Shown here: positions 8,465 to 17,790 of the stretch, in pieces | Layout of the letters: each line of letters opens with the position of its first letter | How positions within the stretch are numbered: position 1 is the stretch's first letter | Origin: Bog-257 sp963846715 | GTDB taxonomy: Bacteria; Acidobacteriota; Terriglobia; Terriglobales; Acidobacteriaceae | Length of the DNA: 64,000 bases | NCBI GenBank assembly: GCA_963846715.1 | Contig: CAWJXA010000002.1 | Coordinates: forward strand, 62,001-126,000 | Reading direction: 5' to 3' | The notes under the pieces: generated by a model | Databases searched by the model: none | The model's input: the letters and a program-made list of their open reading frames with translations, nothing else | Told to the model about the DNA's origin: nothing | Made by a program: the position numbers and the translations under genes

Positions 8465-10007
8465 TTAATCCTGTGGCTTGTTGGGCTCTGCATGATGCGG
8501 CAGCGCCTGCGGCATCTCGGAGACGTTCCACGCCCACGCCGCCAGAAACGCCGCGCCCTCATTGATTTCGTCTGGGATAACCTTGTCAAAAGTATCGGTT
8601 TGGCTGTGGTGCGCCGCACGATATTGCGCAGGCAGCTGTACGCAAAAGTAGGCCGGAACGCCCTTGTTCAGAAACTCTACATGGTCCGACGAGCCGAAGT
8701 AGCGCGTCGAGAGTGCCTTAAGATCGAATACTTCCTCTAGCGGTTGGTAAATTTCGTGCATCAGCGGCCCGGTCTCCCATAGATTGTTCAGCGAAATGCT
8801 GAAAACTTTCCCGGTACCCGTATCGTGGATAAGTACCGCGTCAATCGCGGGAATTTCGGCGGCGTGTTTTTTTAGGAAGGTATCAGCACCGATCCCTCCT
8901 TGTTCTTCACCTGTAAACAGGATGAAAGTGATAGTGCGCTTTGGCTTCCAGCCCAACGCCTGCAGCGCCCGTGCCGCCTCAAGCGTGGCCATCGCGCCCG
9001 TGCCATTGTCGAGCGCTCCCTGGCCGAGGTCCCACGAATCAAGATGTCCGCCGACGATCACCCGCTCTTCGGGATGCTCGCTGCCTTTGATCTCAGCGAC
9101 GGTGATGGACGCGGGCACTGGTTTGTCGCTAAAGGTTTCCTGCAGATTGGCCTGCATGGTCACCGCGCCGGCCTGAAGGAGGCGATAGATGAGGTCGTAA
9201 TCCTCATGCGTGAGAAAAGCTATGGGGGCATCGCTGGCAGCATATTTATTGAATCCGCCACTCATGTTGAAGAGGCTATCGGACTTATCGCTGTCCATCA
9301 GCATCAGAGCCGGTTGCTCTGCGGCGATCTGCTTCAGCATCTGCATACGGGCCCGCCAGTTGGTATTGGCTCCGGGCACCCCGCGGGGAGGCGGAATAAC
9401 TGCGTCGTAAGCGTTCTCCGGATTCGGATCCTGCTGCGAAACATCGTAGGGCTTGCGTAGCATCACAATCGCGCCCTTCAGCTTGCCTTTGTACTGGTCG
9501 AGATCTGAAGCTGCCGTGATGTTCAGTGCCATAACGTTACCCGTGATCTCACCGTCGGTAGCTTTGCTCCAGCCAAGGGCATGAATGCCGATTCGGCGTT
9601 GGATGGGACTGGTAATTTCGGCAGTCTCCGTGCCGCGCGTCCAGCCATGAGCGATCTCGGCAGTCTCCAGATGCGCCTCAACGTGGTAGTCCTGGAAGCG
9701 CTTGAGGGTCCACTGGCTCGCCGCCTGCATCTGCGTCGATCCGGTAAGACGTGGACCAATCTGCGTAGTGAGGTATTCCAGGTTCTTCATCAACTCGGAA
9801 TGGGCCTTCACCTCGTCGGCGATTTTCTGGTCCGCTTCCTCCATGGCTTTGCGATAGGCCTCACGTTGCTCCGGGGTACGTTCGGAAGACTTGGGGGGCG
9901 GATGTAGTCGGCGCTGGTGGAGCGGCTTCCTGAGACTGCGCGAGCGCCAATCCGCAGAACAGAAGTGTGGCGACACATGTCAAAAAGTGGTAACGAGTTC
10001 GGATCAT
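8465..10007 (-). CDS. Secreted M28 family metallopeptidase, one +1 frameshift near the N-terminus
   Basis: A zinc exopeptidase, probably periplasmic. The signal peptide starts at the ATG at 10007 (RTRYHFLTCVATLLFCGLALAQ), preceded by AGGAAGG, and continues into a Pro/Ala-rich stretch. The frame then changes in a run of six G/C bases near 9894-9899, after which the mature enzyme continues (KSSERTPEQREAYRK). Removing one base joins the two parts. Metal ligands and catalytic residues are visible: GGHLDSWDLGQGALDNGTG, the Glu pair in FTGEEQGGIG, HDTGTG and the late His in HHSQTDTFDKV. A PA-type insert probably lies between residues 130 and 260. Length is about 514 residues, normal for this secreted group. 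Confidence 0.87.
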
Positions 10008-10151
10008 TGCACCTTCCTGGTAATTGACCAGCAAACGTTCGATCATAACGTTTGTAGTTTGATCCCGCTAGCTGAGCCCCGACCTCCTGTATGCTTAGAG
10101 ATTCTGCATGTCCGAGAACCGGTTACAACGACTCTACGTCGTCCCAATTAG

Positions 10152-11735
10152 CTGACGAAGACCCTCTCCGTACTTTTTCTTCTACTCGTGCTCTTCGCGT
10201 CGGCGCCGGGGCAAACCACGCCTGCACAGTCCCAATCGAACCCGCCCGCGCAATCCCCGACCCAGCCGGCATCACCTTCTCCATCCGGAGGGTCGCAACC
10301 CTCCTCACAAGCACCAAACCCGCCGGGCACAACCCAAGTTCCCGGAGCTGGTGTCGATGTCCAGAACCAGCAGCAGGGAAGCGCGGCCCCTTCCAGTCAG
10401 CAGCCAGAGCCGAAGACTCGCATTACCAAAGCCCAGGCCAAAGAACTGTTTCGGTCGGTGGATGAAATCCTGGATTTCGCTAGTCACGACACTGGACTGC
10501 CGATCGAGCACAAGGTCAAGCGCAACCTCATCACCAGCGAAGCGGTAGAGCGGTACGTTGACAAGCGCATGAAAGACGACAAGGACGCGCAGCGACTGGA
10601 GCAGTCCAGACTGGTGCTGGAGAAGTTCGGCCTGTTGCCGCCGGGATATGACCTGCATTCCGAGTTTCTTCGTCTGCTGGGCGAGCAGGTCGCGGCCTAC
10701 TACGATCCCAAGTCGAAGAGTGTGAACCTGCTCGACTGGGTGCAGCCAGATATTCAGAAGCCGGTATTGGCACACGAACTGACCCATGCGCTGCAAGACC
10801 AAAAGGTCAATCTGGAAAAGTGGGAACTGGGCGGCGCCAAAGACGACTCCCCACAGCCCGACCAGCAGGAGCAAGTGGTGGAGGAAGCGCAGGCGGCGCG
10901 TCAGTGTGTGACCGAGGGCCAGGCGATGGTGGTTCTGCTGGATTACACGCTCGCTCCTTTGGGCAAGAACATACTGACCGCGCCCGATATCGTCGACGCC
11001 ATGCGCGCCAGCATGTCCGACAACAAGGATTCCCCGGTGTTCGCCGCGGCCCCGATGTTCCTGCAGGAATCCTTGGTCATGCCATATACGTTCGGGCTGG
11101 AGTTTGTGCGCACGGTGCTCGCGAACAAAGGCAGAGAGGCGACCTATGCCGGCATGTTGGAGCACCCGCCGATCGACACTCGCCAGATTATGCAGCCGGA
11201 AACTTACCTGCTGAAGCAGGAGGTGTCCCCACTTGTTATTCCTGATCTAGATAAGCTCGTAGCTCCCGACTACGAACGGTTTGATTTTGGCGGCATGGGC
11301 GAGTTCGACGTCTATCTGCTCGCCAAGCAGTACGGCGACGCTCCCCCGAACTACTATCCGCACTGGCGTGGCGGCTACTACTTCGCCGCGCATGCCAAGT
11401 CGGCGCCCAAGAACCAAATAGCGATGCTGTACTTTTCGCGGTGGGATTCCCCGCAAGCAGCGCGGGACTTCGCTAAGCTTTACGCCGATTATCTTCCTAA
11501 GCGGTACAAGAAGGCAGTTTTGAAGCCGGTAACAGCGACGAATGGAAAGGCTGCGACCGCCGAAGATTTGACGCTATTTTCCTTCGAGACGAATGAGGGC
11601 AAGGCCACACTAGAGGTCAAGGGCAACGATCTGCTGATCCTCGAAGGCTTTGATGACAAAGTCGCGGAGAAGGCCCGCGACGTTTTGTTGTTCGGCATGA
11701 CGCTACCGGAAACGGCGGGGAAGAGCAGTAAGTAG
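10152..11735 (+). CDS. Secreted putative metallopeptidase with HELTH motif; start uncertain
   Basis: Counting from the GTG at 10188, the protein has 515 residues: a Pro/Gln/Ser-rich low-complexity region (about 10-75), then a globular domain with VLAHELTHALQDQKVNL. HELTH (about 196-200) matches the HExxH zinc-binding motif. No known peptidase family was confidently identified. The frame is open upstream to 10152, and the codons from there (LTKTLSVLFLLLVLFASAPGQ) form a good signal peptide that the GTG start would cut in half. The only candidate first codon there is CTG, with no clear ribosome binding site, so a rare start or a base error is likely. It is transcribed divergently from the M28 gene. 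Confidence 0.65.
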   Translation: MTKTLSVLFLLLVLFASAPGQTTPAQSQSNPPAQSPTQPASPSPSGGSQPSSQAPNPPGTTQVPGAGVDVQNQQQGSAAPSSQQPEPKTRITKAQAKELFRSVDEILDFASHDTGLPIEHKVKRNLITSEAVERYVDKRMKDDKDAQRLEQSRLVLEKFGLLPPGYDLHSEFLRLLGEQVAAYYDPKSKSVNLLDWVQPDIQKPVLAHELTHALQDQKVNLEKWELGGAKDDSPQPDQQEQVVEEAQAARQCVTEGQAMVVLLDYTLAPLGKNILTAPDIVDAMRASMSDNKDSPVFAAAPMFLQESLVMPYTFGLEFVRTVLANKGREATYAGMLEHPPIDTRQIMQPETYLLKQEVSPLVIPDLDKLVAPDYERFDFGGMGEFDVYLLAKQYGDAPPNYYPHWRGGYYFAAHAKSAPKNQIAMLYFSRWDSPQAARDFAKLYADYLPKRYKKAVLKPVTATNGKAATAEDLTLFSFETNEGKATLEVKGNDLLILEGFDDKVAEKARDVLLFGMTLPETAGKSSK

Positions 11736-11947
11736 AACCCATCCCTACCGCAAAATCACCTGCGAGTTCTAGCGCGTCGTGGACACGAGTGATATTGGCA
11801 GGTGCCCAGAGATTAACCCTCGATCCTTTCGTCACAATCCGGTGTGACAAAAGTATTACAAACAGAAACGCTCTTCCGTTGTTAGTCTGGTCTTGGCTCC
11901 TAAACCAACAATCCACAAGGATGCGCACACAACACCTCAGGGGAGAA

Positions 11948-12826
11948 ATGACCGGAGAGAGAAAGAATATCAATTGGCTCACCACGGGCTTCATGCTTGC
12001 GTTTCATATTGGCGCAATCGCTGCCTTATTCATGTTCAGCTGGAAGGCCCTATTTGTGGGGCTCTTTGTATATTGGGTTGCGGGAAGCCTTGGCATTGGC
12101 ATGGGCTATCATCGTCTGCTTACCCATCGCGGTTTCAAGTGCCCCAAATGGCTGGAATATGTTCTCACCGTCTGCGCAACTTTGTCGCTCGAAGGCGGTC
12201 CGATTTTCTGGGTAGCCACACATCGGGTCCATCATCAGCTGACCGACAAGCCGGGCGATCCGCATTCGCCGCGCGATGGCGGCTTCTGGGCGCACATGGG
12301 ATGGATCCTCACCGGTCAGACTTTTCATAACAACAGCACCGATCTGCTGGCTTACGTCCCCGACCTTCGCAAAGATAAATTCCATCTGTGGATCAGCAAG
12401 TATCATTGGGTCCCTCTCACGGTGTTGGGCGTATTCCTGCTCCTTGTGGGCGGCTGGGCCGTAATGTTTTGGGCGGTCTTCCTACGCACCGTGTGGTTGC
12501 TGCACTCCACCTGGTTTGTGAACTCGGCAACCCACATGTGGGGCTCGAAACGTTTCGCCACCGATGACGACTCGCGTAACTTGTGGTGGGTGGCCTATCT
12601 CGCCTTCGGCGAAGGCTGGCACAACAACCATCACGCGCATCCACAATCGGCGCGCCACGGCCTGGCCTGGTATGAATTTGATGTGAACTGGTACGGCATT
12701 AAGACACTGGAAGCACTGGGACTCGTCTGGGACGTCAAGCTGCCGAAGCTGGGCTCATCGCGCATCAAGCCAGTGATAGAGCTGGAGCCTGCAGTGACAC
12801 CGCAAGAGGAACTCGTCGGCGTTTAG
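11948..12826 (+). CDS. Membrane fatty-acid desaturase (acyl-CoA/acyl-lipid delta-9 type)
   Basis: A 292-residue di-iron desaturase with the three histidine boxes of the stearoyl-CoA desaturase group: HRLLTH (55-60), HRVHH (92-96) and HNNHH (about 230), in GEGWHNNHH. Hydrophobic segments lie around 12-50 and 170-200. It should introduce a double bond into membrane acyl chains and so adjust fluidity. I chose the ATG at 11948, preceded by AGGGGAG; an earlier ATG at 11921 is possible. A strong intrinsic terminator follows at 12851-12879, so it is probably monocistronic. Confidence 0.92.
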   Translation: MTGERKNINWLTTGFMLAFHIGAIAALFMFSWKALFVGLFVYWVAGSLGIGMGYHRLLTHRGFKCPKWLEYVLTVCATLSLEGGPIFWVATHRVHHQLTDKPGDPHSPRDGGFWAHMGWILTGQTFHNNSTDLLAYVPDLRKDKFHLWISKYHWVPLTVLGVFLLLVGGWAVMFWAVFLRTVWLLHSTWFVNSATHMWGSKRFATDDDSRNLWWVAYLAFGEGWHNNHHAHPQSARHGLAWYEFDVNWYGIKTLEALGLVWDVKLPKLGSSRIKPVIELEPAVTPQEELVGV

Positions 12827-12850
12827 TTCAAAGTTAATACAAATTCAGCA

Positions 12851-12879
12851 GGACGGCGTCAACAGCGCCGTCCATTTTT
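12851..12879 (+). terminator. Rho-independent terminator after the desaturase gene
   Basis: An 8-bp perfect GC-rich stem (GGACGGCG / CGCCGTCC) with a 7-nt loop is followed by ATTTTTG. It lies 25 bp after the desaturase stop codon and before the TlpA-like gene. Confidence 0.85.
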
Positions 12880-12950
12880 GTTGCGCGGGAACGTCCCGGC
12901 GCAGGATGGCCCGTGAGAAGCGGTAAGATTACACCGGAGGTAGTGAGCTA

Positions 12951-13868
12951 ATGAATGCTGTTGCCCCGGATATGCAGGAAGGCATTGCCCGGTACAAATT
13001 GCTGCTGGCGTCTCTGTGCATTGTGACCGTTCAAGTGATTGTCATGGGCCCACTGGCTGTTTGGGCACAGAAGCAGGAAATCGTCTGGAGCGCGCAGGAG
13101 AAGCCGATTTACGACCAGATCAAAACCTTGCGCAGCTTGCCCGACGACGTCCGTGCACACAGCACTAAGGACATTGCACTGGAGATTCGCGCCTTGCCGC
13201 CGAGCGAGAACAAGCTTCAGCTGGCAAATTATCTGGCGAGCCGCGCCACCGAGGGCGACTTCGGGCACGAGACGCTGCAGGAAGTCGCTACAACGCTGGC
13301 GGGGGCTTTGCAGCAGGCGCCGCCCGGAGCTAAGCCGGCAGTTTCAATCGACGCTTACGACGAACTGGCGCAACTGGTGCGCTACGAGCATGTGCAGACA
13401 ACTTTGGACACGGCGCAGTTCAAGGCTGCCCTGGCGAAGCTGGAAGCCGCTGACCAGGAGCGTCAGAAAGTGGATTTCACGCTGACCGACCTTCATGGAA
13501 AAACATGGACCTTGAAGGAGCTGAAGGGGAAAGTCGTGCTAGTGAATTTCTGGGCAACGTGGTGCCCGCCGTGCCGCAAAGAAATGCCTGACCTCAACAC
13601 TCTGTACCAGCGATTCAAGGACCAAGGCTTCGTGATCCTGGCAATCTCCGATGAAGAGGCCGACAAAGTTAAGCCCTTTATTGCGGAGCGGAACATCAGC
13701 TACCCGGTCATGCTCGACCCCGGACGAAAAGTTAATGAACTGTTCCAAGTCCAGGGCATCCCGAAAAGCTTTGTGTATGATCGCGAGGGAAAGCTGGTGG
13801 CGCAATCCATCGATATGCGGACGCAGAAGCAATTCTTGGATATGTTGGGACAGGCCGGATTGCAATAG
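12951..13868 (+). CDS. TlpA-like thioredoxin-fold thiol:disulfide oxidoreductase
   Basis: A 305-residue exported protein. An N-terminal hydrophobic segment (about 15-40) acts as signal or anchor. A helical region of about 130 residues (45-170) precedes a thioredoxin-like domain, with the active site WATWCPPC at 201-208 in VVLVNFWATWCPPCRKEMP. A cis-Pro segment follows (VQGIPKSFVYD). TlpA/ResA-type proteins reduce or form disulfides outside the cytoplasm, for example in cytochrome maturation. No partner genes are adjacent, so the client is unknown. It could be periplasmic or membrane-anchored. Confidence 0.88.
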   Translation: MNAVAPDMQEGIARYKLLLASLCIVTVQVIVMGPLAVWAQKQEIVWSAQEKPIYDQIKTLRSLPDDVRAHSTKDIALEIRALPPSENKLQLANYLASRATEGDFGHETLQEVATTLAGALQQAPPGAKPAVSIDAYDELAQLVRYEHVQTTLDTAQFKAALAKLEAADQERQKVDFTLTDLHGKTWTLKELKGKVVLVNFWATWCPPCRKEMPDLNTLYQRFKDQGFVILAISDEEADKVKPFIAERNISYPVMLDPGRKVNELFQVQGIPKSFVYDREGKLVAQSIDMRTQKQFLDMLGQAGLQ

Positions 13869-13955
13869 AACAGCCGCCGCAGAGACCGGTGGACGGAACC
13901 CGGCCTGAAGACTTATCGCAATTGTGCTGTCATCCATCCGAATTTGGGAGCCGGA

Positions 13956-15874
13956 GTGACTTCAGTTCGATCGAAAGCTAAACAGCAGAATCGAAAGGGA
14001 ATTCAATCTCCTCCTCCCGCCGATGTACTTGCGTCGAAGGTGCAACGAACCTGGGTCCTGGCTGCCATTCTTGCGGTTGCGACAATCGCGCTCTATTACC
14101 CGGTTAGCCATCAACCGTTCGTTAATTATGACGACGACGCTTACGTAACAGAGAATGCTCATGTGCAGTCAGGATTGACCTGGGACACGGTCAAATGGGC
14201 GTTCACCACTTACTATTACGTTAATTGGCATCCGCTAACCTGGATTTCTCATGCCCTCGATTACCAGCTCTTTCAACTGGATCCCGGCGGGCATCATGAT
14301 ACGAATCTGGTATTGCACGTCCTGAATGCGCTTCTGCTTTTCTGGGTGCTGTTGCGGGCGACCGGATCGCCGGGGCCCAGCTTCGTGGTGGCCGCGGTTT
14401 TTGCTCTGCATCCCAATCAACGTCGAATCCGTGGCCTGGATCTCGGAACGCAAAAACCTGTTGAGCACCTTTTTTTTCCTACTCGCACTAGGCTCGTACA
14501 CCTGGTATGCGCGCAGACCGAATGTTGCGCGCTACGCCACAGTCGCGGCGCTCTTCGCGCTAGGCCTGATGGCCAAGCCGCAGGTAATTACGTTTCCCTT
14601 CGTGTTGTTGCTGTGGGACTACTGGCCATTGCAGAGAACGGTCGCTGAGCGTACTGAATCGTCGCTCAGTCCACGAACGACTCCCGGGAAGAGTTTTTCC
14701 TGGCTGGTGTTAGAGAAGCTACCGCTTTTCGCCATTTCCGCGGCGAGCGCTGTAATCACTGTGCGAGCAGCGCGTACTGGTGGCACCCTCAGTGGAATTT
14801 ACTTTCATCCGTTTTCCGATGCGGTTGCAGAATGCCATTCTTTCCTACGTTCGATACATCGGGAAGATGCTATGGCCGTCGAGTCTGGCGCTGTACTATC
14901 CGTATCCCAGCCGGGACTCGGTTGCACTTTGGCAGGTAGTCGCGGCTTTGGCTTTTCTACTTGCCGTTACTGCTTTGGTCATTGCCGGCCGCCGTCGACG
15001 TTATCTCCTCGTAGGATGGCTTTGGTTTCTGGGAACCTTGGTTCCCGTGATCGGGCTGACACAAGTAGGCATCCAGGCGATGGCCGATCGCTATGCCTAT
15101 GTATCGTTCCTTGGATTGTTCGTCATGATCTGCTGGGGAGCGCGGGATTGGGCGCGGCAGTGGCACATTCCCAGTCGACTATTGGTTGGCATCTCTGCTG
15201 TGCTATTGCTGGCCCTGGCGGCAGTGACTCACCGGCAGATCTCCTATTGGGACGATAACGTGACTCTTTGGTCACACACAGTTGCAGTCACAAATAACAA
15301 TTACGTGGCGGAAGACCACTTGGGCGGAGCCCTGCTGGCTGACGGACAGTGGGCAGAAGCAATGCCGCATTTCTACCGTGCGGTAGCAATAAGTCCAGAC
15401 GATCCGGAGGCTAATCTTAATATTGGCGGTTACGAGCAGCAAGAACAAAACTTTCCAGAAGCCATAAAGCAGTACAACAAGGTGATCAGCTCCACTGAGA
15501 GCTCGGCGGTGGTTGACGCCGGGGTACGCGCCAAAGCATTTAACAACATGGGTTACGCCTACCGCGCGCTGGGCGATTTGCCTCATGCTCGCGAAAGCTT
15601 TGAGGGAGCGGTGGCCTCCAACCCGGAGTACGTCAAAGCGTGGATTGGTTTGGGTCTGGTCGATCAAAAATCTGGTGATTTGGCAGGCGCGATCCACGCA
15701 TACACGCAAGCTATGAATGTTCAGCCTTCGGATTTGGGATATCTGCTGCTGGCTCGGGCATTAGAGCAGAGCGGTAATAACAATGCGGCTTTAACCGCGA
15801 TTCAGCAGGCAAGAAGTATCAGCCGCAACCTTGATAATGCCCAGCGCGGAGCGGACCAGCTGCTTGCGCAATAG
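13956..15874 (+). CDS. TMTC-like multi-pass membrane protein with C-terminal TPRs, two +1 frameshifts
   Basis: A polytopic membrane protein of about 639 residues resembling bacterial homologues of TMTC/PMT-type glycosyltransferases. The N-terminal part has VNYDDDAYVTENAHV and NWHPLTWISHALDYQLF, the acidic loop typical of GT-C enzymes. HPINVESVAWISERKNLLS spans the first break, and a run of transmembrane segments follows. TPR repeats occupy the last 190 residues (MPHFYRAVAISPDDPEANLNI and similar). Surplus bases near 14415 (CCCAATC) and 14814-14817 (TTTT) split the gene into three frames; removing both joins them. I take the GTG at 13956, preceded by GGGAG. A role in sugar transfer is inferred from the family only. 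Confidence 0.75.
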
Positions 15875-15939
15875 CCGACGGCTGGCGGATCAAGCCTACG
15901 ACTTCCGATTCCGGCAATGCTATTCTCTTTTCGTCTCCC

Positions 15940-16848
15940 ATGCGCATCAGCAGCCGCAAAACCACCATCGCGTTCTTCATTACGCTGGGGGTCTGCGTGG
16001 CCGCAGCGACTGCGGTGCTCAGCACCAGCTGGATCATTCTCAATTGGCGGGAAATCGTCCCCCTCATCCTAGGGGTGGTTGTTTTCGGCTTCATCATCGC
16101 CGGAGTTATTCTCAATACTATTTTTCTGGTCCATGAGATACGCCGCAATGAACAGCAGGATAGCTTCCTTAATGCCGTAACGCATGAGCTGAAGACCCCG
16201 ATCACATCCATCCGCCTCTACCTGGAGACGTTGCAAAAGCGCAATGTAGACGAAGAACAGCGGCGGGAGTTTTATCAGGTCATGCTCGACGACACCCAGC
16301 GCCTGATGGGAACGGTGGAGCAGGTCCTGCGCGCTGCCCGTGTGGTGCAGAAGAACGCTTTGCTATCGCGCAGCGAAGTCGAAGTTGGGCCGCTGGTGCA
16401 GGACGCTTTGGATCTGGCGCGCTCGCGGCATCACTTGCCGGCGGAAGCGATGGACTGGACGGCCGACGGTAAGCCCGCCGAGCGCCTCACGGTCATGGGA
16501 GACCGTGAGGAGCTTGCAACGGCCATGTCCAATGTATTCGATAACGCGGTGAAATATTCGCCGAAAGACCCAGCAATCCAAGTCGAGGTTCTGACGCCCG
16601 ATCTACGGCACGTGCAAATTCGAGTACGGGACAATGGCATCGGAGTTTCTCGAGGCGAACTCAAACGTATTTTCAAACGGTTCTACCGAGTGCTTTCACC
16701 GGGCGCGACCCAGGTAAAAGGAAGCGGCCTGGGCTTGTTCATTGTGCGTGCGATTGCACGCCGCCACGGTGGTAACGCCTACGCTGAGAGCGAAGGCGCT
16801 GGCCGAGGCACAACCGTCACTATTCAATTGCCGAGGATCTCGCAGTGA
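15940..16848 (+). CDS. Sensor histidine kinase
   Basis: A 302-residue membrane kinase. Two transmembrane helices (about 10-30 and 40-64) enclose only a very short external loop, so it may sense within the membrane or through a partner. The HisKA domain has the phospho-acceptor His82 in THELKTPITSIRLYLETLQ. The ATPase domain has N box FDNAVKYSP, G1 RDNGIGVS and G2 GSGLGLFIVRAIARRHGG. It overlaps the next gene by a GTGA junction, which makes the response regulator its cognate partner. Confidence 0.93.
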   Translation: MRISSRKTTIAFFITLGVCVAAATAVLSTSWIILNWREIVPLILGVVVFGFIIAGVILNTIFLVHEIRRNEQQDSFLNAVTHELKTPITSIRLYLETLQKRNVDEEQRREFYQVMLDDTQRLMGTVEQVLRAARVVQKNALLSRSEVEVGPLVQDALDLARSRHHLPAEAMDWTADGKPAERLTVMGDREELATAMSNVFDNAVKYSPKDPAIQVEVLTPDLRHVQIRVRDNGIGVSRGELKRIFKRFYRVLSPGATQVKGSGLGLFIVRAIARRHGGNAYAESEGAGRGTTVTIQLPRISQ

Positions 16849-17615
16849 GCGAAATACTGCTGGTCGAAGACGAGGAGCATCTGGCGCGAGGGTTGAAGTT
16901 CAATCTGGAGGCAGAAGGCTATCCCACCCGGGTGGCGGGGGATGGAGAAACCGCCTTGGAGCTGTTGCTGACACAGCGTAAAGACTTTGACCTGCTGGTG
17001 CTCGATGTGATGCTGCCTGGCAAAGACGGTTTCACGGTTGCCACCGAACTACGTAAGGCGAACCACTACATCCCTCTACTGATGCTTACGGCACGTGGCC
17101 GACCGGAAGACGTGCTGAAGGGCTTCGCCTCCGGCGCCGACGACTACCTGCCGAAGCCATTCGATTTGGCCATCCTGCTGGCCCGCATTCGTAGCCTCTT
17201 ACGGCGCCGCGATTGGAGCCGCACTCTGCTGACAGACCCGCCGGCCCAGGTACGGGTGGCCGAACCTGACAGCGCAGCGGATCTGCGCGAGTTCGACGTC
17301 TATACCTTTGCGGGCAAACAGGTGGATTTTGGAACCTTGGAGTTGCGCGCCAACCAGAAGGTGTTTCGCCTAACCCTGATGGAAGCTGAGCTACTGCGGC
17401 ACCTCATTCGCAACGCTGGAAAAATTGTGTCGCGCAAGTCCATCCTGGAAGAGGTATGGGGACTACACGAAGACACAGACACCCGCGCCATCGATAATTT
17501 CATAGTACGACTGCGGAAATATATCGAACAAGATCCATCGCGTCCTCAGCATCTGCTCACCGTGCGGGGAGTTGGATACCGCTTCCTGCCCGTACCGGCG
17601 GAAACGGAAACGTAG
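16845..17615 (+). CDS. OmpR/PhoB-family response regulator
   Basis: A 256-residue regulator. The receiver domain (1-120) has acidic pocket EDEEH, phospho-acceptor Asp54 in LLVLDVMLPGKDGF, and Lys in DDYLPKPFDL. A winged-helix DNA-binding domain follows (about 155-250) with LTLMEAELLRHLIRNAGKIVSR and VRLRKYIEQDPSRPQHLLTVRGVGYRF. The linker of about 35 residues is longer than usual. The GTG start overlaps the kinase stop (GTGA), so the two are translationally coupled. The target genes are unknown. Confidence 0.94.
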   Translation: MSEILLVEDEEHLARGLKFNLEAEGYPTRVAGDGETALELLLTQRKDFDLLVLDVMLPGKDGFTVATELRKANHYIPLLMLTARGRPEDVLKGFASGADDYLPKPFDLAILLARIRSLLRRRDWSRTLLTDPPAQVRVAEPDSAADLREFDVYTFAGKQVDFGTLELRANQKVFRLTLMEAELLRHLIRNAGKIVSRKSILEEVWGLHEDTDTRAIDNFIVRLRKYIEQDPSRPQHLLTVRGVGYRFLPVPAETET

Positions 17616-17790
17616 TGCCGCAAAAAACTGCTTCTGCGGGGGCCGTACCACCTCCCATTTTGATACAGACGACCCTCGGTAGCGTGAGCTTTGTCATTGT
17701 TCCGCCACAAATGCTGGCGTACACTTCACCCGCTATCATCTCGCGAGGAATCGTTCCGCTCGTACGCGAGCGCGGGGAGGATTCGTGTTT

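Noticed and set aside
17628..17656. CCGCA/TGCGG hairpin as terminator after the response regulator
   Set aside because: The stem is five pairs with a long loop and no T-run follows.
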